This document shows positions 1-8,441 of a stretch of DNA of 28,031 bases, piece by piece (within the stretch, counting starts at the first letter, position 1; every line of letters begins with the position of its first letter). The stretch covers positions 1 through 28,031 of the forward strand of contig CAZVBE010000025.1 of NCBI GenBank assembly GCA_964625335.1. The letters are read 5' to 3'. This DNA is from CAZGUG01 sp964625335. Lineage in GTDB: Bacteria > Bacillota > Clostridia > Ch29. A model generated the notes under the pieces. It worked only from the letters and a program-made list of their open reading frames with translations. It made no database searches and had not been told where the DNA came from. A program made the position numbers and the translations under genes.

Positions 1-53
1 GACACCGCCCTTTCACGGCGGTAACAGGGGTTCGAGTCCCCTAGGGGTCACCA
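1..53 (+). tRNA. tRNA-Glu (anticodon TTC), 5' end missing
   Basis: The window opens inside a tRNA. The anticodon arm reads CCGCC-CTTTCAC-GGCGG, which places anticodon TTC (Glu) in the loop. It is followed by a normal T arm (GGGGTTCGAGTCCCC) and an encoded CCA at 51-53. The acceptor 5' strand and the D arm lie outside the window. It sits three bases before tRNA-Val, so both are probably cut from one transcript. Confidence 0.93.
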
Positions 54-56
54 TGT

Positions 57-132
57 GGGCGCATAGCTCAGTTGGGAGAGCACCTGCCTTACAAGCAGGG
101 GGTCACTGGTTCGAGCCCAGTTGTGCCCACCA
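57..132 (+). tRNA. tRNA-Val (anticodon TAC)
   Basis: Complete 76-base cloverleaf. The acceptor is GGGCGCA paired with TGTGCCC (one G-T pair), the D arm is GCTC/GAGC, and the anticodon arm is CCTGC-CTTACAA-GCAGG with anticodon TAC. The T arm is ACTGG-TTCGAGC-CCAGT, the discriminator is A, and CCA is encoded at 130-132. In B. subtilis a pair of tRNA genes also precedes spoIIE, so this placement belongs to the conserved neighbourhood. Confidence 0.96.
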
Positions 133-145
133 GAAACAGTTTTAC

Positions 146-206
146 GGACAGTCCAAATTAAGGGGCGGTCCTTTTTTTATTAGGACCTGTTTTTACTTTT
201 TTTTTA
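146..206 (+). terminator. Probable terminator of the tRNA operon
   Basis: Two overlapping hairpins are possible. GGAC (146-149) can pair with GTCC (168-171) just before a run of seven T. More convincingly, GGTCCT (167-172) pairs with AGGACC (182-187) and is followed by a long T-rich tract (188-206). The stems are short, so the call rests mainly on position after the tRNAs and on the T tracts. Confidence 0.45.
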
Positions 207-242
207 ATTTATCTTGTTGCTTGCTTAACTCTTCTGAAAGCA

Positions 243-331
243 TTTGTCGGATTACCAATCTAACATGTCATATACTTTTCAATTATCCGGTCCTAAAACT
301 GACAAAAAATTGGGACAGGCTTTGCTATAAT
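243..331 (+). promoter_or_regulatory. spoIIE promoter: widely spaced sigma-A hexamers with Spo0A-box-like sites
   Basis: CTGACA (299-304) resembles a -35 element and TATAAT (326-331) is a perfect -10, separated by 21 bases instead of 17. A TG one base before the -10 (TGcTATAAT) makes it an extended -10. TTTGTCGGA (243-251) matches the Spo0A box TTTGTCGAA at 8 of 9 positions. The complement of 301-306 reads TTTGTC and overlaps the -35. The B. subtilis spoIIE and spoIIG promoters are known for 21-22 bp spacers and Spo0A~P bound over the -35, so the arrangement is the expected one. Confidence 0.7.
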
Positions 332-394
332 TGAATAACCAATTTAACGGCCTTTTATGGGTTATTCATTGGAAAATGACGGGTGGTGATTAAT

Positions 395-2752
395 TTGGCG
401 AATAAAAGTGAAGCCCTCCCATTATACGCTTCTTCCAAGGCTGCGCCCTATTTAAAGGAAATAATTGCATTAAACGTCATTGGTCTTATGTTATCCAGGG
501 CATACATATTAGAAAACGCAATGCCCTTTGGCATCGCTTTCTTTGGCGCTGCTCTTATTAACAGGGGTTTGCTGCTGCCGTTGTTTTTATCAGTGGTATT
601 AGGCATAATAAGTATTGGCGGGTTAACGGTGTCCTACAAATATATTGTAATGCTGGCGTTGGTTTATGTTATCATGCGGATATTTATGCGAAAAAAAGAA
701 ATCAGAAGGCATACGGTGTCCCTGATAACAGTTTTTTCCATGCTTTGCATCTCGGCGGTGTGGCTGAATATACATGGAGGATATACCCTGTACGATATTT
801 TTATAGTCGGCTTCGAAGCGCTGGCAGGCGGTATCCTGGTATATATTTTTGCTATAGCAATCCCCATATTGTCAGGCCGGGACAGAGGGCTAAATATTAC
901 GAGGGAAGAAGCGATATGTGCGGCAGTTACTCTGGCGATAGCAATTACCGGTTTGGGTACCCTGAGGCTGTGGCACCTTTCGGTAAGAACGGTGGTTTTG
1001 GCAGCAGCGATACTGACAAGCGGATATACAGGCGGTGCCTCGGTGGGCAGCGCGGTCGGGGCTCTCCTGGGTGTAACTTCGGGCCTTATGACTACCCGGG
1101 CGGCAGCGGTGATTGGGATATACTCGTTTGCGGGGCTTTTAACAGGGACATTTAAGGAACTGGGTAAGGCAGGAAGCATACTGGGCTTTATTATAGGCAG
1201 CGCAATACTGAGTTTTTATTTGGGCGGCGGCGGTATGCCGGTTATCAATATGGAGGAGCTGCTGGCTGCTTCATTATTGTTTGGGGTTATCCCCGGCAGG
1301 GTTTTAAAGAATATTTCCCGCTTTACCAGCATAGGGCGAGGGGATACTGCAGAAAGGGCATCCTATAATATCAGGGCTAAGGAAATTACTTCTATAAGGT
1401 TGAAGGAGTTTTCGAGGGTATTCGGCCAATTGGCCGTTACATTTAACGATATTTCCTTTAAGGAGGATTTTGCGGACAATACGGGTATAAACCGGCTGTT
1501 TGACGGTATATGCGATAGGGTATGCAAGGAATGCAGTTTCTATAAAACCTGCTGGGACAGAGAGTTTTTTGATACATATCAGGCGCTGTTTGGTTTGGTT
1601 AGCTATGTTGAAGAAAAGGGCCGGGCAGAGGTTAAGCACATACCGTCGCGTCTAAAGAAAAGGTGTATTAAACCCGACCAATTAGTTGAAGCAATAAATT
1701 ATCTGTTTGTCCTTTACAGTATAAATTATAAATGGCAGCTAAAAATGGAGGATTGCAGAAATCTTGTTTCCCAACAGCTTGATGGGGTGGCCAGGGTTAT
1801 TGAAAATCTGGCCGGTGAAGTTGATATGGAACTTAAGTTTAACGAGGGCCTGGAGCAAAGCATATATAATGGGCTGAATCGCCAGGGGGTTAAAGTGTCG
1901 CAGGTAATGGTGATGGAAAAACCGGGTAAAAGGCTGGAGGTTTATATTGAGAAAAAGTCCTGTTATGGATGCAGGGAATGTGTAAAAAAGGTGGTTCCGG
2001 TAATTGAAGATGCTGCCGGAAGAAAATTCAATAAACCCGGTTATGTGTGTAATATTAAAAAAGAAATTTGTTCGCTAAAACTGGTGGAAGCACAGAAGTT
2101 CAATATAACCACAGGGGTTTGTACCGGCCCCAAAGCAGAAAGCCAGGTGAGCGGTGATAATTATAGCTATATGGAGCTTAAGGAGCATAAATACCTGGTA
2201 GCCCTTTCGGATGGAATGGGTACCGGCGTCCAGGCTTCTTTGGAAAGCTCAACCACCATAAATATGCTGGAACAACTGTTGGAAGTGGGCTATGACCATC
2301 AAATGGCGGTAAATACCATAAATTCCATACTAATGCTTAAGTCCCCCGAGGACAGTTTTTCCACTCTGGATATAGTCCTGATTGACCTTTATACCGGTGA
2401 CGCCAAGGTCATCAAGATAGGAGCTCCTCCAACCTATATCAAGAGGGGAGACGAGGTAAAGATAATTTCCTCCTCTTCACTTCCTGTGGGAATAATCGAC
2501 AGGGTCAATTTCCATACAAAAAGAATAACGGTGGTGGAAGGCGATTTTATAGTAATGGTAACCGACGGTATTGCAGATGCCTGTAAAGGGGAAGACAGGG
2601 AAGATTGGGTTGCGAATACCCTAAGGGATATAAATAACAGGAATCCACAGGAGATAGCCCGTATCATATTCGAAAAGGCTATGGCGGAGTGTGATGGAAA
2701 AGCGAAGGACGATATGACTGTAATAGTTTCAAAGGTTTGGGAAAATATATAA
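395..2752 (+). CDS. spoIIE: Stage II sporulation protein E, membrane-bound PP2C Ser/Thr phosphatase
   Basis: SpoIIE dephosphorylates the anti-anti-sigma factor SpoIIAA and so activates sigma F in the forespore; it also acts at the polar division septum. The predicted protein has 785 residues. The first ~300 are a long series of hydrophobic segments (the membrane domain). The middle region carries a cysteine-rich patch (CDRVCKECSFYKTCW). The C-terminal PP2C domain shows the metal-site motifs DGMGTG (606-611), DG at 724-725 and DD at 772-773. I chose the TTG at 395 because GGGTGGTGAT ends just before it; a GTG at 383, in the same frame, lies inside that ribosome binding site and would add four residues. 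It is followed after 15 bases by yabS. The family identification is very secure. Confidence 0.97.
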   Translation: MANKSEALPLYASSKAAPYLKEIIALNVIGLMLSRAYILENAMPFGIAFFGAALINRGLLLPLFLSVVLGIISIGGLTVSYKYIVMLALVYVIMRIFMRKKEIRRHTVSLITVFSMLCISAVWLNIHGGYTLYDIFIVGFEALAGGILVYIFAIAIPILSGRDRGLNITREEAICAAVTLAIAITGLGTLRLWHLSVRTVVLAAAILTSGYTGGASVGSAVGALLGVTSGLMTTRAAAVIGIYSFAGLLTGTFKELGKAGSILGFIIGSAILSFYLGGGGMPVINMEELLAASLLFGVIPGRVLKNISRFTSIGRGDTAERASYNIRAKEITSIRLKEFSRVFGQLAVTFNDISFKEDFADNTGINRLFDGICDRVCKECSFYKTCWDREFFDTYQALFGLVSYVEEKGRAEVKHIPSRLKKRCIKPDQLVEAINYLFVLYSINYKWQLKMEDCRNLVSQQLDGVARVIENLAGEVDMELKFNEGLEQSIYNGLNRQGVKVSQVMVMEKPGKRLEVYIEKKSCYGCRECVKKVVPVIEDAAGRKFNKPGYVCNIKKEICSLKLVEAQKFNITTGVCTGPKAESQVSGDNYSYMELKEHKYLVALSDGMGTGVQASLESSTTINMLEQLLEVGYDHQMAVNTINSILMLKSPEDSFSTLDIVLIDLYTGDAKVIKIGAPPTYIKRGDEVKIISSSSLPVGIIDRVNFHTKRITVVEGDFIVMVTDGIADACKGEDREDWVANTLRDINNRNPQEIARIIFEKAMAECDGKAKDDMTVIVSKVWENI

Positions 2753-2767
2753 CGGGGTGATTTTGTA

Positions 2768-3553
2768 ATGGACGGACAACTGATATCGCCTATGGAGTTA
2801 AGAGAGATTATTGTAATAACCGACGGCAAATCAAATATAGGCGGAGACCCCGTTGATGCGGCAAGGCTTGTCCATAAAAAGGGGATAATCGTAAACACCA
2901 TAGGTATAACCGGAAAGGAAGAGCAGGAAGAACCCTTTGTTGAGCTTGACGGTATAGCAAGGGCCGGTGGTGGAATCTGCGATATAATACCACTGACCCG
3001 CCTTGGCTATTCCATACAAACGGTTACCAGAAAGTCGGTACAAATGACAATAGAGAAAGCAGTCAGCCGTCAGCTGAGGAAAATCACAGGGTATTCGCTG
3101 GATGAAATGGAGCCGGATTCCAGGACAAGGATTCTTGAATACATACAAAGGGTTGGAGATGAGGTGGACTTAAGATGCGTTGTTTTGCTGGATTGCAGCG
3201 GAAGCATGAAGAACAGGATAAAAACGGCGGTAAACAGTATACAGGAACTGCTGCTGTCCCTGAGGGCCAGAAGGGGAAGGTTTTGTCTTGGGATAGTGGT
3301 TTTCCCGGGGGATGCGGGAAGGGAAAGCAGGATAGTAAGCGGTTTTACCAGCGATTTTGAGGAGCTGGCCTTAAGGCTTGATACAATAAAAGTTGGTGGG
3401 GCAACTCCCACCTATGCGGGTATTATCAGGGCGTCCGAGATGTTCGATGGACAGGATGAGGCAATGTACCCTGACGGAATTCATGAAGGCAGCAAGGGGT
3501 TAAGGTACGGCCTGTGGCAGGAGGAGAATGGGGAAAAACCCTTTATACTGTGA
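2768..3553 (+). CDS. yabS: VWA-domain protein of the spoIIE cluster (YabS-like)
   Basis: 261 residues; cytoplasmic, with no signal peptide or membrane segment visible. It resembles B. subtilis YabS, whose biochemical role is not established. The layout is unusual for a von Willebrand A protein. The N-terminal part (about 12-50, IIVITDGKSNIGG) looks like the second half of a VWA fold. The C-terminal part (about 135-225) begins with a complete MIDAS motif DCSGS and carries the conserved Thr in GGATPTYAG. The start ATG follows GGGGTGAT. It lies between spoIIE and a Ser/Thr kinase, as in Bacillus, which suggests a role in phosphorylation-linked sporulation control; that is inference. Confidence 0.85.
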   Translation: MDGQLISPMELREIIVITDGKSNIGGDPVDAARLVHKKGIIVNTIGITGKEEQEEPFVELDGIARAGGGICDIIPLTRLGYSIQTVTRKSVQMTIEKAVSRQLRKITGYSLDEMEPDSRTRILEYIQRVGDEVDLRCVVLLDCSGSMKNRIKTAVNSIQELLLSLRARRGRFCLGIVVFPGDAGRESRIVSGFTSDFEELALRLDTIKVGGATPTYAGIIRASEMFDGQDEAMYPDGIHEGSKGLRYGLWQEENGEKPFIL

Positions 3554-3607
3554 ATCCTGGGGAGACAACCATTTATTAAGGGAACCAATTGCAGTTTGAT
3601 TGCAAAT

Positions 3608-3637
3608 AAAAGCGGCCGGGGGCTGCTTTTATTGTTT
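3608..3637 (+). terminator. Intrinsic terminator between yabS and yabT
   Basis: AAAAGCGGCC (3608-3617) pairs with GGCTGCTTTT (3621-3630) around a GGG loop, a 10-bp stem with one G-T pair, followed by ATTGTTT. It sits only about 10 bases before the yabT ribosome binding site, so it may be an attenuator that lowers kinase expression rather than a complete stop. Confidence 0.75.
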
Positions 3638-3653
3638 AACGGAGGGTATAAAT

Positions 3654-4571
3654 ATGGGTGGCAGCATATATTTACAGCCGATGTCAGTTATTAGGGGCAA
3701 GTGGTACAACAAGGAATTCCGGGTTATAAAGCGCCTTGGCAGCGGGGGAACGGCGAGCATTTATCTGGTCCGGGAAATCTCCTGCGCAAAAGAATACGCT
3801 TTAAAGATCAGCAGAGATATGGCCGGCATTGACAGGGAATACAGGATTCTTGGCCAGTTGGCCTCTATGCCATATATACCCGGTGTATACTGCAGGGACG
3901 ACTGCATAATCGAAGGGGAAGTCTGCTATTTTTTTTCTATGGGTTACTTTCAGGGTGAAAACCTTAAACGGCTTTTTCACGGAAAAAAGATACCGCAAAA
4001 AACTGCTCTGAAAATAGTCGCCGTTACCGGCAGTATATGCTGTGCACTTAACCGGCGCAATCTGTACTATTGTGATATTAAGCCGGAAAACCTGATCTTT
4101 GACAGGGAAACAGGCAGTGTGTGTATTATAGATTTCGGGGGTGTTGTGGGCAAAGGGGAGGCGGTAACCCAGTTCACGCCTGACTTTGACAGGGCCAGTT
4201 GGGGCATGGGGGAAAGAATTGCCGATGAAGGATATCAGGGATTTGCCCTGTTGATGATGCTGCTTGGTTTTCTGATGGGGGATTTAGGGTGCGGCGGCAG
4301 AGATTTCGCCAGGCTGAAGGCGCGGGTGGATAAATCACAATTGAGTAAAAATTTAAAAAAGGTTATAATAGAAGGGCTGAAGCAAAAAAGCCCCGGCCTC
4401 AAACGGCTTGCCGCAAGTCTTATGGATGCTGCCGGGGAAACCGCCGACAAAGGCTGTGATGACAGGCGGAGGGTGGATGCGATTATTGACATTGGGCTGT
4501 TGTTGTCGATAACTGTTTTTGCAGTTATATTAATAATGGTATTATGGAATTCGGGGATGGGATACTTTTGA
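3654..4571 (+). CDS. yabT: Membrane-anchored Hanks-type Ser/Thr kinase (YabT-like)
   Basis: 305 residues. Kinase motifs in order: glycine-rich loop GSGGTASIY, VAIK-type lysine in YALKIS, alpha-C glutamate in DREYRIL, catalytic loop YYCDIKPENL (the usual HRD reads YCD, but Asp, Lys and Asn are kept), and DFG in IIDFGG. A single C-terminal hydrophobic segment (about 280-300) should anchor it with the kinase domain in the cytoplasm. No PASTA repeats are present, which separates it from PrkC and fits YabT, a DNA-activated sporulation kinase in B. subtilis. ATG 3654 is preceded by GGAGGG; a longer reading from 3600 would run through the terminator hairpin and is unlikely. The 3' end overlaps tilS by four bases. 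Confidence 0.9.
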   Translation: MGGSIYLQPMSVIRGKWYNKEFRVIKRLGSGGTASIYLVREISCAKEYALKISRDMAGIDREYRILGQLASMPYIPGVYCRDDCIIEGEVCYFFSMGYFQGENLKRLFHGKKIPQKTALKIVAVTGSICCALNRRNLYYCDIKPENLIFDRETGSVCIIDFGGVVGKGEAVTQFTPDFDRASWGMGERIADEGYQGFALLMMLLGFLMGDLGCGGRDFARLKARVDKSQLSKNLKKVIIEGLKQKSPGLKRLAASLMDAAGETADKGCDDRRRVDAIIDIGLLLSITVFAVILIMVLWNSGMGYF

Positions 4572-5983
4572 AAGCAGAAGATATTTTTCACGCCACAGTA
4601 AAAAAATATCAAATGATACAAAGGGGAGACAGAATCGTGGTCGGGGTTTCGGGAGGGCCCGATTCTATAACCCTGCTTAATTTGCTGTACAGATACAGCG
4701 AATTTTACCAGATACGGCTTATCTGTGCCCATCTCAATCACAATTTCCGTCCCGGTGATGCGGAAAAGGATGCGGAATATGTGAAAGAATTTTGCCGGGC
4801 AAGACATATTCCGTGCGTTGCGGAATTCGTCGATGTGCCGGATATGGCGGCAAAGGGGGGCCTGTCGTCCGAACAGGCAGGCAGGAAAGCCCGGTACGGC
4901 CTCTTTAACAGGGTTTTGAATGAAAATAAGTTTAATAAAATTGCGGTCGCTCATAATATGGAGGACCAGGTGGAAACGGTTTTAATGCGGCTTATCAGGG
5001 GCGCCGGTACGGAGGGCCTTGGCGGCATAAGACCGGTAAGGGGAAATATAATAAGGCCACTTTTGGAGACGCCAAGGGCTCTGATTGAGGAATATTGTGT
5101 CAAAAACCGGCTTAATCCGGTGACCGACAAAAGCAATTTTCAACCTGTATATTATAGAAACAAAATAAGGCTTGAGCTTTTGCCCTATATCAAAGCCAAC
5201 TATAACGGCGGTATTGAAAGGGCACTGCTGGATATGGCCCAAATACTAAGGCAGGAAAACGATTATTTGGATGGCGCATGCAGAAAAATATTCAAAGAGT
5301 ACGTGTCAGAGGCCGAAACCGGCAGGCTGGAATTCCGCCGGGAAGACCTTATGGGTCTTCATAATGCTGTCCGCAGAAGGGTTTTGCGTATGGGAGTTGA
5401 ATACCTTAAGGGAAATACCGACAATTTGGAATTCGGACATATTGAACAAGTCTGTGCTCTGCTGGAATCAGGCAAAACCGGTAAAAGGATTAATCTTCCC
5501 CGGGGATTGGTGGCGGGCATTGAATATGGGAAAGTTTTTCTTGACGACAAGCAGGATAGCAAGAAAGCCCTTGACGGTGTTTACCGGCTTGTTATCCCAG
5601 GCACCACCAGACTGCATGAAATAAACGGTATAATAGAGGCGGACATTATAGGGGTTGACAGGTATGTCAAACAAAAAGACTGCGATAATAATACGGCCTT
5701 TATGGATTTTGAGATAACCGGCAGGAATCTTATGGCTTCAAAGAGAAAAGAAGGAGAGAAGTTTATACCCCTGGGCATGAAGGGGACAAAAAAATTAAAG
5801 GATCTGTTTATAGATGCGAAGGTACCGAGGGAAAAACGGGATTGTATTCCAATAATAAGAAATGAGCACGGTATTGTATGGGTGGCAGGCCACCGGATAG
5901 ACGATAAATATAGAATAAATAAAAGTACCGGACAGGTGCTTAAGTTAGAATACAGACAGGACTTGACGGGGGAGGAGTACTAA
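4568..5983 (+). CDS. tilS: tRNA(Ile)-lysidine synthase
   Basis: TilS is an ATP pyrophosphatase that attaches lysine to C34 of the CAT-anticodon tRNA-Ile, changing its decoding from AUG to AUA. The P-loop SGGPDS is at residues 28-33, followed by CAHLNHNFR and HNMEDQVETVLMRLIRG, typical of the N-type catalytic domain. The C-terminal part (KLKDLFIDAKVPREKRD) is the TilS C-terminal domain. About 471 residues, normal for the family. I prefer the TTG at 4568 because the P-loop then lies at the usual distance from the N terminus and GGGGATGGGA precedes it; an ATG at 4544 in the same frame would add eight residues inside yabT. Essential housekeeping gene in the conserved yabT-tilS-hpt-ftsH order. Confidence 0.95.
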   Translation: MKAEDIFHATVKKYQMIQRGDRIVVGVSGGPDSITLLNLLYRYSEFYQIRLICAHLNHNFRPGDAEKDAEYVKEFCRARHIPCVAEFVDVPDMAAKGGLSSEQAGRKARYGLFNRVLNENKFNKIAVAHNMEDQVETVLMRLIRGAGTEGLGGIRPVRGNIIRPLLETPRALIEEYCVKNRLNPVTDKSNFQPVYYRNKIRLELLPYIKANYNGGIERALLDMAQILRQENDYLDGACRKIFKEYVSEAETGRLEFRREDLMGLHNAVRRRVLRMGVEYLKGNTDNLEFGHIEQVCALLESGKTGKRINLPRGLVAGIEYGKVFLDDKQDSKKALDGVYRLVIPGTTRLHEINGIIEADIIGVDRYVKQKDCDNNTAFMDFEITGRNLMASKRKEGEKFIPLGMKGTKKLKDLFIDAKVPREKRDCIPIIRNEHGIVWVAGHRIDDKYRINKSTGQVLKLEYRQDLTGEEY

Positions 5984-6526
5984 ATGTTAAACAGTATCGA
6001 GAAAGTATTGATAGACCGGAAACAAATACAGGATAAGGTTAAGGAACTGGCAGCCAGAATCTCGGAGGATTACAGGGGCAAGGACTTGGTAATTGTCGGC
6101 GTATTGAAGGGGGCTGTACTTTTTATGGCGGACCTTGTGAAAAACATCGATATTCCGCTTACCATAGATTTTATTGCCGTTTCAAGCTATGGCAATGCCA
6201 CCGAAACCTCGGGAGTAGTGAGAATACTCAAGGATCTGGATAACAGTATTAAGGGTATGGATGTGCTGATTGTTGAGGATATTATAGACAGTGGGCTGAC
6301 CATGTGTTACCTGCAGGACAACTTAAGGTCCAGGGGGCCAAGCAGTATTAAAGTATGTACCCTCCTTGACAAGCCTTACAGACGCAAAGCGAATGTGGAG
6401 GTTGATTATTTGGGTTTTGTAGTAGAGGATGAGTTTGTTGTGGGATATGGGCTTGATTTTGCCGAGAGATTCAGGAATCTGCCGGAAATTTGTGTTTTAA
6501 AGCCCGAAGAGTATGAAGGTCAATAA
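5984..6526 (+). CDS. hpt: Hypoxanthine phosphoribosyltransferase
   Basis: Salvages hypoxanthine or guanine with PRPP to give IMP or GMP. The 180-residue length is standard. The PRPP-binding signature VLIVEDIIDSGLT is at 94-106; LKGA near 41-44 and the DEFVVGYGLDFAERFRNLP segment near the C terminus are also characteristic. The ATG follows the tilS stop directly, with GGGGGAGGAG inside the end of tilS as ribosome binding site, so the two are co-translated. The tilS-hpt-ftsH order is conserved in Firmicutes. Confidence 0.96.
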   Translation: MLNSIEKVLIDRKQIQDKVKELAARISEDYRGKDLVIVGVLKGAVLFMADLVKNIDIPLTIDFIAVSSYGNATETSGVVRILKDLDNSIKGMDVLIVEDIIDSGLTMCYLQDNLRSRGPSSIKVCTLLDKPYRRKANVEVDYLGFVVEDEFVVGYGLDFAERFRNLPEICVLKPEEYEGQ

Positions 6527-6549
6527 AACGAATGTTAAGGATATACAGT

Positions 6550-6578
6550 TTGAGTTTTGATTGGCAATATGTTAAAAT
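6550..6578 (+). promoter_or_regulatory. Sigma-A promoter for ftsH
   Basis: TTGAGT (6550-6555), a 17-base spacer, then TAAAAT (6573-6578). It lies in the 108-base gap between hpt and ftsH, and predicts transcription starting near 6585. Confidence 0.65.
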
Positions 6579-6634
6579 AGCTATTATGCTTTGAAAAGAT
6601 TATCATTCTTTCATGGTTGAAAGGAGGGTTATGA

Positions 6635-8434
6635 TTGACAAAATTCTTTCGTGGAGCCAGTTTCTATATATTAATATTTATAATAATAGTTGCAATAGTT
6701 CAGATGTATGGAGCTAATACCAAAGAGATTGATACACTGGAGTATTCCCGGTTGATAACCGAACTGGATAAACAAAATGTTACCAGACTGGTTATAGAGG
6801 AAAACGTGGTAACGGGGACTTTGAAGGACGGTTCAGAATTCCAGTCCACCATTCCCGACCTGCAGACCTTTAACCAGTTTATACTGCCGCAAATGCAGGC
6901 AGAAGTACTTCAGGTTGATAATAAGATTCCGCCGCCTACCCCATGGTGGGCACAGCTGCTTCCCACCTTTTTGGTGATACTGCTTTTTGTCGTGCTGTGG
7001 TTCTTCTTTATGCAGCAGTCCCAGGGTGGAGGCAACAGGGTTATGTCCTTTGGGAAAAGTAAAGCCAAGCTTAACACAGAAGAAAAGAAGAAGATTACCT
7101 TTGCCGATGTGGCAGGGGCCAAGGAGGAGAAGGAAGAACTCAGCGAAATAGTGGAGTTTCTTAAGAACCCCAGAAAATTCATTGAGCTTGGAGCCCGTAT
7201 TCCAAAGGGCGTTTTGCTGGTAGGCCCGCCAGGAACAGGTAAAACCTATCTTGCCAGAGCCGTTGCCGGCGAAGCAGGGGTACCGTTCTTTAGCATATCA
7301 GGTTCGGATTTTGTTGAGATGTTTGTGGGCGTTGGAGCATCCAGGGTGAGGGATTTGTTTGAACAGTCCAAAAAGAACTCCCCCTGTATAATATTTATAG
7401 ACGAAATAGATGCCGTCGGGCGTCACAGGGGTGCAGGACTTGGGGGGGGTCACGATGAAAGGGAACAGACCCTGAACCAGCTCCTGGTGGAGATGGACGG
7501 TTTCAGTGTTAATGAAGGGATAATAATTATAGCTGCAACCAACAGGCCAGATATCCTCGACCCGGCACTTCTGCGGCCAGGCCGGTTTGACAGACAGGTG
7601 CTTATCGGAATTCCTGACATTAAGGAAAGAGAAGCGGTTTTAAGGATACACTCAAAGGGTAAGCCCCTGGAAGAGAGCGTAAGCCTTGAGGATATTGCCA
7701 AGGGGACTCCGGGTTTTACTCCTGCGGACCTTGAGAATCTGATGAACGAAGCGGCCCTCCTTGCTGCCCGTAAGGGTAAGAAACAAATTGGCAGTGAAGA
7801 GCTTGAGGAGGGTGTTACCCGGGTAATTGCAGGACCGGAAAAAAAGAGCAGGGTGATGAGTGAAAAGGACAAGAAGCTTACAGCCTATCATGAAGCCGGT
7901 CATGCAGTGGTGGCCAGAGTGCTGCCCAACACCGACCCTGTCCATCAGATTTCAATAGTACCCCGTGGAAGAGCCGGGGGATATACCATGATACTTCCCC
8001 AGGAGGACAAATATTATATGTCAAAGTCCGAGATGGAAGAGTATCTGGTTCATCTTTTGGGAGGCAGGGTAGCCGAAAAGCTGGCCCTAAACGATATCAG
8101 CACCGGAGCTCAAAATGACCTTGAAAAGGTGTCAAGGATGGCCCGAAAGATGGTTACCGAATACGGAATGAGCGAAAACCTCGGGCCCATGACCTTTGGC
8201 TCGGGTCACGATGAGGTCTTTATAGGAAAGGACATGGCAAGAAGCAAGAATTACAGTGAAGAGGTAGCTGCGAAAATAGACAAGGAAATTAAGAGCATGA
8301 TAGACAGGGCGTATACTAAAGCCCAGGAGATTATTCAGGAAAACATTGAAAAACTCCATGCAGTGGCCGGGGCTCTTTTAGAAAGAGAAAAACTAACCGG
8401 TGAGGAGTTTGAAAAAATATTTTCCCAGGCGTAA
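6635..8434 (+). CDS. ftsH: ATP-dependent zinc metalloprotease FtsH
   Basis: Membrane AAA+ protease for quality control and regulated proteolysis. 599 residues with the full family layout: first membrane segment about 9-26, extracytoplasmic domain about 27-104, second membrane segment about 106-126, Walker A GPPGTGKT (197-204), Walker B IIFIDE (252-257), second region of homology ending RPGRFDR (about 303-320), and zinc site HEAGH (419-423). The start is the TTG at 6635, seven bases after AGGAGGG. An ATG at 6631, four bases upstream, is out of frame and opens only a short reading frame. The gene has its own promoter and ends in a strong terminator. Confidence 0.98.
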   Translation: MTKFFRGASFYILIFIIIVAIVQMYGANTKEIDTLEYSRLITELDKQNVTRLVIEENVVTGTLKDGSEFQSTIPDLQTFNQFILPQMQAEVLQVDNKIPPPTPWWAQLLPTFLVILLFVVLWFFFMQQSQGGGNRVMSFGKSKAKLNTEEKKKITFADVAGAKEEKEELSEIVEFLKNPRKFIELGARIPKGVLLVGPPGTGKTYLARAVAGEAGVPFFSISGSDFVEMFVGVGASRVRDLFEQSKKNSPCIIFIDEIDAVGRHRGAGLGGGHDEREQTLNQLLVEMDGFSVNEGIIIIAATNRPDILDPALLRPGRFDRQVLIGIPDIKEREAVLRIHSKGKPLEESVSLEDIAKGTPGFTPADLENLMNEAALLAARKGKKQIGSEELEEGVTRVIAGPEKKSRVMSEKDKKLTAYHEAGHAVVARVLPNTDPVHQISIVPRGRAGGYTMILPQEDKYYMSKSEMEEYLVHLLGGRVAEKLALNDISTGAQNDLEKVSRMARKMVTEYGMSENLGPMTFGSGHDEVFIGKDMARSKNYSEEVAAKIDKEIKSMIDRAYTKAQEIIQENIEKLHAVAGALLEREKLTGEEFEKIFSQA

Positions 8435-8441
8435 TCACAAA

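Noticed and set aside
53..334. Open reading frame of 93 codons starting at the end of tRNA-Glu
   Set aside because: It runs through the tRNA-Val gene and the terminator and promoter region, with no ribosome binding site and low-complexity residues; not a gene.
745..1155. Second + strand frame inside spoIIE rich in Gly, Arg and Tyr
   Set aside because: Out-of-frame reading of the membrane-domain codons; no ribosome binding site, and spoIIE coding in the other frame is secure.
6631..6718. Small ORF starting at the ATG before ftsH
   Set aside because: It lies out of frame inside ftsH, whose TTG start has the better-spaced ribosome binding site and gives the complete N-terminal membrane segment.
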